NCBI GenBank assembly: GCA_902535505.1
Contig: CACATS010000004.1
Location: 1 to 62,105, forward strand
Origin: an uncultured Pelagibacteraceae bacterium
Lineage (GTDB): Bacteria > Pseudomonadota > Alphaproteobacteria > Pelagibacterales > Pelagibacteraceae
Reading direction: 5' to 3'
Length of the DNA stretch: 62,105 nt
Below the pieces are notes generated by a model. That model searched no databases, had not been told where the DNA came from, and was given only the letters and a program-made list of their open reading frames with translations. Of this stretch, positions 58,031 to 62,105 are shown piece after piece (position 1 is the stretch's first letter; every line of letters starts with the position of its first letter). The position numbers and the translations under genes are program-made.

Positions 58031-59341
58031 TTAAGCTACGTAAAAACTTACTACGCTGAATACCGCAATTACCCAAATAGCCGGCGAAGTTTTTCCAAAT
58101 TTACCAGTAAAGATTTGAATTAATGCATAAGAGATGAATGCAAGAGCGATACCATTACTAATACTGTACGTTAAAGGCATAGTTATCATAGCCACCACTG
58201 CTGGCCCTGACTCAGCTATATCATTCCATTCAATATCTGTAATGTTTCTAACAAACAAAATCGCTACGTATAATAATGCTGCTCCATCTATTTCTTTCGG
58301 AAGACTTGTAGCTAAAGGTGAAAAAAACAAACAAGCTAAAAACAAAACTCCAATTACTAACGAAGTCATTCCTGTTCTACCACCTGCTTTTACACCAGCA
58401 CCTGACTCAACATAACTTGTTACTGTTGTTGTACCCATCACGGCACCTGCAACTGTTCCAACACTATCAGATAGCATGGCTTTGTTTATATCTTGCACTT
58501 TACCTTTTTTATCTACTTTGCCTGCTACGTTAGCAACTGATGTTAACGTTCCTGCTGTATCAAAAAAGTCGATAAACAATAAAGTAAAGACTATTGAGGC
58601 CATACCTGCTGTGAGGGCAGCTTTGAGATCAAACTCAAACAGGTAGGTCATTGGAGGAATAGATCCAACCACTCCGTTAAACTTCGCCAAACCTGTAGCC
58701 CAAGCAATAATACTAAATAGCAGAATTCCTATTATAATATTTCCTCTTATTTTCATTTTTTCTAACACAATCATAAAAACAAAAGCTAAACATCCTAGAA
58801 GGACTAGAGGATTTTTAATATCACCGAGAGTTACAAGTGTAACAGGATGATCTCCTACTACTCCCATAATCTCAAGACCGATAATTGCTAAAAACAATCC
58901 TATTCCCGCTCCTATTCCAAGTTTTAAACTTTTGGGTATCGAGTTGATTAACCAAGCTCTTAGAGGAGTTAATGAAATTGCTAAAAAGATTACTCCAGCA
59001 ACTAAAACTGCACCTAATGCTGCTTGAGGTGTATAACCCATTCCTGCTACTACTCCATAAGCAACAAAAGCGTTAATACCCATTCCAGGCGCCAGACCTA
59101 TTGGCCACGTACGTCCATGGAACGCCATTATAAAACAAGCAACTGCTGTTGCTAAAATTGTTGCAGTGAAAACCGCACCAAAATCAAAAAAACCTTTTTC
59201 TGTTCCAGCAAATTCACCAGATAAGATAAAAGGATTTAAAAACATTATGTAAGCCATTGTAAGAAAAGTCGTTACTCCGGCGATTACCTCTGTTTTAAAA
59301 TTTGTTTTATGTTTTCTATATTCAAAATATTTATCCATCAT
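58031..59341 (-). CDS. NCS2-family purine permease (AzgA type)
   Basis: A 436-residue transporter with 12-14 helices, of the AzgA-like branch that imports adenine, guanine or hypoxanthine. Family marks: GVTTFLTMAYIMFLNP near the N-terminus, GLAPGMGINAFVAY, the IGAGIGLFLAIIG segment, FIDFFDTAGTLTSVA and TTTVTSYVESGAGVKAGGRTG (read in parts). It converges with the phosphoribosyltransferase gene. A strong GGAGG ribosome-binding site (59355-59351 on the - strand) precedes two tandem ATGs, and a long structured leader lies just upstream. Confidence 0.93.
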   Translation of the reverse strand: MMDKYFEYRKHKTNFKTEVIAGVTTFLTMAYIMFLNPFILSGEFAGTEKGFFDFGAVFTATILATAVACFIMAFHGRTWPIGLAPGMGINAFVAYGVVAGMGYTPQAALGAVLVAGVIFLAISLTPLRAWLINSIPKSLKLGIGAGIGLFLAIIGLEIMGVVGDHPVTLVTLGDIKNPLVLLGCLAFVFMIVLEKMKIRGNIIIGILLFSIIAWATGLAKFNGVVGSIPPMTYLFEFDLKAALTAGMASIVFTLLFIDFFDTAGTLTSVANVAGKVDKKGKVQDINKAMLSDSVGTVAGAVMGTTTVTSYVESGAGVKAGGRTGMTSLVIGVLFLACLFFSPLATSLPKEIDGAALLYVAILFVRNITDIEWNDIAESGPAVVAMITMPLTYSISNGIALAFISYALIQIFTGKFGKTSPAIWVIAVFSVVSFYVA

Positions 59342-59374
59342 AAAATTAAACCTCCGTTTAAAGTTTATTACTCT

Positions 59375-59440
59375 ATATATTTACCAAAATCTTAAATAAA
59401 TCAGGCATAGCAGGTAAGATTCAACCAATAGTAAATATAT
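59375..59440 (-). promoter_or_regulatory. Nested stem-loop in the purine permease leader, candidate cis-regulatory RNA
   Basis: On the - strand ATATATTTAC (59440-59431) pairs perfectly with GTAAATATAT (59384-59375), 10 bp. Inside, separated by a 9/3-base internal loop, AATCTTA (59421-59415) pairs with TAAGATT (59394-59388), 7 bp, closing a 20-base loop beginning CCTGCTATGCCTG. The element ends 19 bp before the GGAGG of the permease gene. It does not show the usual purine riboswitch core, so its class is unknown. It could also act in the divergent lipoprotein leader. Confidence 0.5.
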
Positions 59441-59476
59441 CTGTTTATAACTTTTCATTATAAAATAAGGCTTAGG

Positions 59477-59782
59477 ATGAAAAAATTATTTTTTGCAATT
59501 TTATACACATTATTAATAATTTCTTTAGGCGGTTGTAAAACAGTTTCAAAAAAAATTGAGGATACGACAGAAAAGGAAAAACAAACATTAAGTAAATGGT
59601 TGAATAAACCTGAGGAAGATCTCAAAAGTTTTTATGGTCAACCAGATAAAGTTGAGTTTTTAAAAACTAGAAATAGGAATTACGTTTATATAACTGAAAA
59701 ATATAAGATTAAGTGTGAGCGTAAGTTTGAAGTAAATCCAAGGAATATTGTAGTTGGTTTTAGTAGTAAAAACTGCTTTTAA
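59477..59782 (+). CDS. Small lipoprotein of unknown function
   Basis: A 101-residue protein with a lipoprotein signal peptide: basic start, hydrophobic stretch and lipobox SLGGC with Cys20. The mature part is charged and contains a SmpA/OmlA-like hint (LKSFYGQPDKVEFLKTRNRNYVYI: a Leu-x-x-x-x-Gly-x-Pro pattern followed by a strand), with two cysteines that might pair. No function can be assigned. It is preceded by a weak AGG site and followed directly by a GC-rich hairpin. Confidence 0.7.
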   Translation: MKKLFFAILYTLLIISLGGCKTVSKKIEDTTEKEKQTLSKWLNKPEEDLKSFYGQPDKVEFLKTRNRNYVYITEKYKIKCERKFEVNPRNIVVGFSSKNCF

Positions 59783-59816
59783 TTACCTGCGGAGTAAAAC
59801 TCCGCAAGTAAGGTAA
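59783..59816. terminator. Bidirectional terminator between lipoprotein gene and hsp20
   Basis: TGCGGAGT (59788-59795) and ACTCCGCA (59799-59806) form a perfect 8-bp stem with AAA loop. An outer TTACC/GGTAA pairing (59783-59787 with 59812-59816) extends it past a 5-base bulge. It lies between two convergent genes and can serve both strands. Confidence 0.75.
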
Positions 59817-59818
59817 AC

Positions 59819-60259
59819 TTATTTTATTTCAATAAGTCTTTTTTTCTTTATTTCAGGGATGATTTTTTCACAAGAAATAGTTAGCAAACCATCTTTTAGC
59901 TCAGCACCGTCCACTTTTACATCATCTGCAATTGTGAACGATCTAGCAAAAGATCTTTGCGATATTCCTCGATGAATAACTTCATCGCCATCTTTTTCTT
60001 CAGTTCTTTTAACGTCTTTTGTCTTTACAGTTAAAAGATTATCTTCATATTCAACTTCAACATCATTTTTATTAAAGCCAGCGACTGCTACTTCAATAGC
60101 ATACTTATCTTTGCCTGCTTTTCGGATGTTGTATGGCGGGTAATTATTTTGAACTACTCTACCATTCCCTAACATAGACTCAAACTGATCGAACATATCA
60201 TCGAAGCCTACGCTAAAAGGTCTAAGTGAATTAAAGATCGATAGATCCTTACTTGTCAT
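59819..60259 (-). CDS. Small heat-shock protein Hsp20 (IbpA-like)
   Basis: A 146-residue ATP-independent holdase of the alpha-crystallin family, most like IbpA/HspA. The N-terminal SIFNSLRPFSVGFDDMFDQ is the class A pattern; the alpha-crystallin domain covers about 35-130 with YPPYNIRKAGKDKYAIEVAVAG in essence, ending in QRSFARSFTIADDVKVDGAEL and DGLLTISCEKIIPE (the C-terminal IxI-type anchor is IPEI). Its leader has an RpoH-like promoter and a ROSE-like thermometer over an unusually strong AGGAGG site. Confidence 0.95.
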   Translation of the reverse strand: MTSKDLSIFNSLRPFSVGFDDMFDQFESMLGNGRVVQNNYPPYNIRKAGKDKYAIEVAVAGFNKNDVEVEYEDNLLTVKTKDVKRTEEKDGDEVIHRGISQRSFARSFTIADDVKVDGAELKDGLLTISCEKIIPEIKKKRLIEIK

Positions 60260-60263
60260 ATAT

Positions 60264-60310
60264 CCTCCTTTGTTAGCAAGGTTTTACGTCAGTCCCGTTT
60301 GGCAACCGAC
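60264..60310 (-). promoter_or_regulatory. ROSE-like RNA thermometer upstream of hsp20
   Basis: In the - strand RNA, CCUUGCU (60281-60275) and AGGAGG (60269-60264) enclose a 5-base AACAA loop. Pairing leaves one bulged G, giving C-G, C-G, U-A, U-G, C-G, U-A: the hallmark UUGCU/AGGA pairing of ROSE elements, which hides the Shine-Dalgarno sequence until heat melts it. A second hairpin (GUCGGU/ACUGAC, 60310-60288) lies upstream, as in multi-hairpin ROSE leaders. The ATG is 4 bases after AGGAGG. Confidence 0.75.
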
Positions 60311-60315
60311 AAAAT

Positions 60316-60345
60316 ATATGTGGGAATTATATTTATTTTTTCAAG
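60316..60345 (-). promoter_or_regulatory. RpoH (sigma-32)-like promoter of hsp20
   Basis: On the - strand CTTGAA (60345-60340) matches the heat-shock -35 element, and CCCACATAT (60324-60316) is a partial match to the CCCCATnT / CYTATNT -10 type 15-17 bp downstream. It starts within 5 bp of the oligopeptidase B stop. The predicted start near 60308 gives a leader of about 50 bases that contains the thermometer. Confidence 0.5.
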
Positions 60346-60349
60346 ATTT

Positions 60350-62105
60350 TTATTTTAAAATTTTTGCAGATTTTAAAATAAATGAATATTCTTCAGCTAA
60401 CTCTGTGATCGCATTGTCACGGCCAGACATTCCTCCATGACCTGCTGCTTCCATTTTACATTTTAATAATTGATTATTATTGTCAGTTTTTAAATCTCTC
60501 AACTTTGCAATATATTTAACTGGTTCGGAGTAAAGAACTCGATTGTCAAACAAAGATGTAGTTATAAGCATCGGCGGGTAATCTTTTTTCTTAATATTAT
60601 TATACGGCGAGTAAGACAGAATATATTCAAAGTACTCTTTACTTTTAATTGGATTTCCCCACATTTCCCATTCACCTGGAGTTAAAGGCAATTTGTCATT
60701 TAACATAGTAGTCATAGTATCTACGAAAGGTACTAACAAAAGCATTCCAAAAAATAAATCTGGAGATAAGTTAGCTACTGCTCCACCTGTAAGACCTCCA
60801 GCTGATCCACCGTAAAAACAAATTCCACCTTTATAAGTATATCTTTGTTCTATTAAATGATTTGCACATGCCACATAATCTAGAAAAGTATTTTTCTTTA
60901 ATTTTTTTTTACCTTCCGTGTGCCAGCTATCGCCAAGGTCACCTCCACCTCTAATATGAGCAATTGCAAAAGTAATTCCTCTATCTACAAGACAAAATCT
61001 TGAGGCACTAAATGAACAATTAACCGAATGTTTATAAGCTCCGTAGCTGTAGAGTAATACTTTTGATTTTCCATCTTGTTTTGAGTCTTTCAATCTTACT
61101 AAACTAATTGGAACCATACGACCATCATGTGATCGAGCTTTAATTCTTTCCACCACATATTTATTTGGATCGTGGCCAGATGGAATTTCTGTTTCTTTAA
61201 CTAATTTTTTTTCTTTAGTGACGATATCATACTCATAAACTCTTCCTGGAGTTGCCATACTCTCCCAACCAACTCTTATCATTGTAGTATTTGTATCTCT
61301 TTGCATTAAAGAAATACCAGGAACACCTATTGGCTCATCTGAAATTTTTATTTCTTCTTCTTTATTAGTGTTAATATTTCTTACAAAAAGTTTTGGTATA
61401 GCATCAGACTTTTCTGATCTAAGTATATAATCATCTAAAAATTCAAACCCACCGATAACAGTTTCTTTTTTAGCGGGGATAAAAACCTCCAATTTATCTA
61501 TCTGATTAGTCTTACATCTGAGTACCTTATAATCTCTAGCTCCCTCATTGGTATGAACATAAAAATAACCTCGCCAAGAGTCTATAGAATAGCGAACATC
61601 ATTTTTTCTTTTTTTAAAAAGGGAAGGATTAATTTCTTTAGTATCAGTAGGAAAAAAATATTCCTCAGTTGTGATGTGGTCAGAAGTACCAATTATAAAA
61701 TATTTTTCATCGGAGGTGATACCTATGCCACAAGTAAAAGTTTCATCTTTTTCCTCAAAAATAAGCTGATCTTGATCGGAGGAAGTTCCGATTACATGTT
61801 TGAATATTTGTCTTGGTCTATGATATTTATCCAATTTTGAATAAAAAAAACTTTTATTATCCAAGGCCCAGGTGACGCTTCCGCTAGTATTTTCAATTAC
61901 ATCTTTTTCATTTTTTCCTGTTCTAAGATCTCTCAAATGAATTGTGTAATATTCTGATCCTTTTAAATCTAGAGAATAAGCAATAAAATTATCACAATAA
62001 GACGTACTTACAGTTCCAACCCCAAAATATTCAGAACCAGATTTCTTCTTCTCCAAATCACCATCAAAAAATACTTCTTCAGGTTTAGAGCCATCAATGA
62101 GTTGC
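60350..62105 (-). CDS. ptrB: Oligopeptidase B (S9A serine peptidase), 5' end cut by window
   Basis: A prolyl-oligopeptidase-family peptidase cleaving short peptides after basic residues, in cytoplasm or periplasm. The frame stays open to the right edge with plausible residues (a beginning at TTG 62056 is only the first possible start), so the N-terminus lies outside. A beta-propeller domain precedes the alpha/beta-hydrolase domain, which has catalytic Ser in CFYGGSAGGLTGG, Asp in SLFDNRVLYSEP and His in AAGHGGMSGR. RGGGDLGDSWHTEGKKKLKKNTFLDY is the typical PtrB segment, read in parts. At 584 visible residues about 100 are missing. Confidence 0.93.
   Translation of the reverse strand, partial: QLIDGSKPEEVFFDGDLEKKKSGSEYFGVGTVSTSYCDNFIAYSLDLKGSEYYTIHLRDLRTGKNEKDVIENTSGSVTWALDNKSFFYSKLDKYHRPRQIFKHVIGTSSDQDQLIFEEKDETFTCGIGITSDEKYFIIGTSDHITTEEYFFPTDTKEINPSLFKKRKNDVRYSIDSWRGYFYVHTNEGARDYKVLRCKTNQIDKLEVFIPAKKETVIGGFEFLDDYILRSEKSDAIPKLFVRNINTNKEEEIKISDEPIGVPGISLMQRDTNTTMIRVGWESMATPGRVYEYDIVTKEKKLVKETEIPSGHDPNKYVVERIKARSHDGRMVPISLVRLKDSKQDGKSKVLLYSYGAYKHSVNCSFSASRFCLVDRGITFAIAHIRGGGDLGDSWHTEGKKKLKKNTFLDYVACANHLIEQRYTYKGGICFYGGSAGGLTGGAVANLSPDLFFGMLLLVPFVDTMTTMLNDKLPLTPGEWEMWGNPIKSKEYFEYILSYSPYNNIKKKDYPPMLITTSLFDNRVLYSEPVKYIAKLRDLKTDNNNQLLKCKMEAAGHGGMSGRDNAITELAEEYSFILKSAKILK

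Overview
The window is an AT-rich, very compact stretch (by eye about 30% G+C) with lysine/asparagine/isoleucine-rich proteins, overlapping genes and almost no spacer DNA. Gene content and order point to a streamlined alphaproteobacterium, most likely of the SAR11/Pelagibacterales type: an Irr regulator beside fabA-fabB-fabI, a Mur-like Fur, RegB/RegA, ChvG/ChvI, the rpsT-dnaA-dnaN-gyrB block, and mutM-ubiE-ubiB-coaBC-dut. The lineage call is inference; no rRNA is present to test it. About 62 protein genes are supported. There are no tRNAs, rRNAs, CRISPR arrays, insertion sequences or prophage genes.

Layout. 1-2.2 kb: a Bax-like glucosaminidase (cut by the window edge), a secreted polysaccharide deacetylase and a truncated TsaB. 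2.2-14.6 kb: a long + strand run fur/mur-miaB-phoH-ybeY-lnt-metK, an intrinsic terminator, then nusA-infB-rbfA-rpsO-pnp (tRNA modification, RNA processing, translation). 14.6-20.7 kb: fabI-fabB-fabA on the - strand, divergent from irr, then katG, a 2OG oxygenase and a DUF2061 protein; a matching Irr-box-like site lies before irr and before katG. 20.7-25.8 kb: - strand SH3 protein, MoeB-like E1 enzyme, dut, coaBC, ubiB, ubiE. 25.9-33.2 kb: + strand mutM, rpsT, dnaA, dnaN, gyrB, regB. 33.2-37.4 kb: a - strand polyamine operon (ornithine decarboxylase, deoxyhypusine-synthase-like enzyme, AguB, AguA) lodged between regB and regA. 38.1-39.6 kb: bioY and an ABC ATPase. 39.7-48.1 kb: + strand polA, chvI-chvG, ahcY, tsaE and amgK/murU-like cell-wall recycling genes. 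48.1-50.4 kb: gpmA, VanZ-like protein, secreted nuclease and a lytic-transglycosylase-like lipoprotein. 50.4-55.6 kb: - strand msrA-sseA-RND adaptor-RND pump. 55.7-62.1 kb: DMT exporter, AlkA-like glycosylase, DUF1330, purine phosphoribosyltransferase convergent with a purine permease, a lipoprotein, a small heat-shock protein and oligopeptidase B (cut by the right edge).

The most interesting material is in the few non-coding gaps. The hsp20 leader carries a hairpin with the hallmarks of a ROSE RNA thermometer below an RpoH-like promoter. Irr-box-like operators overlap the promoters of irr and katG. The purine permease has a long nested stem-loop in its leader. The polyamine operon has a terminator-like hairpin in its leader, between divergent TTGACA promoters shared with regA. 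Also notable: several genes usual at conserved loci (corC, trmB, rimP, ylxR, truB, recF, rimI) are absent from their expected places, and katG and rpsT appear to have almost leaderless transcripts.
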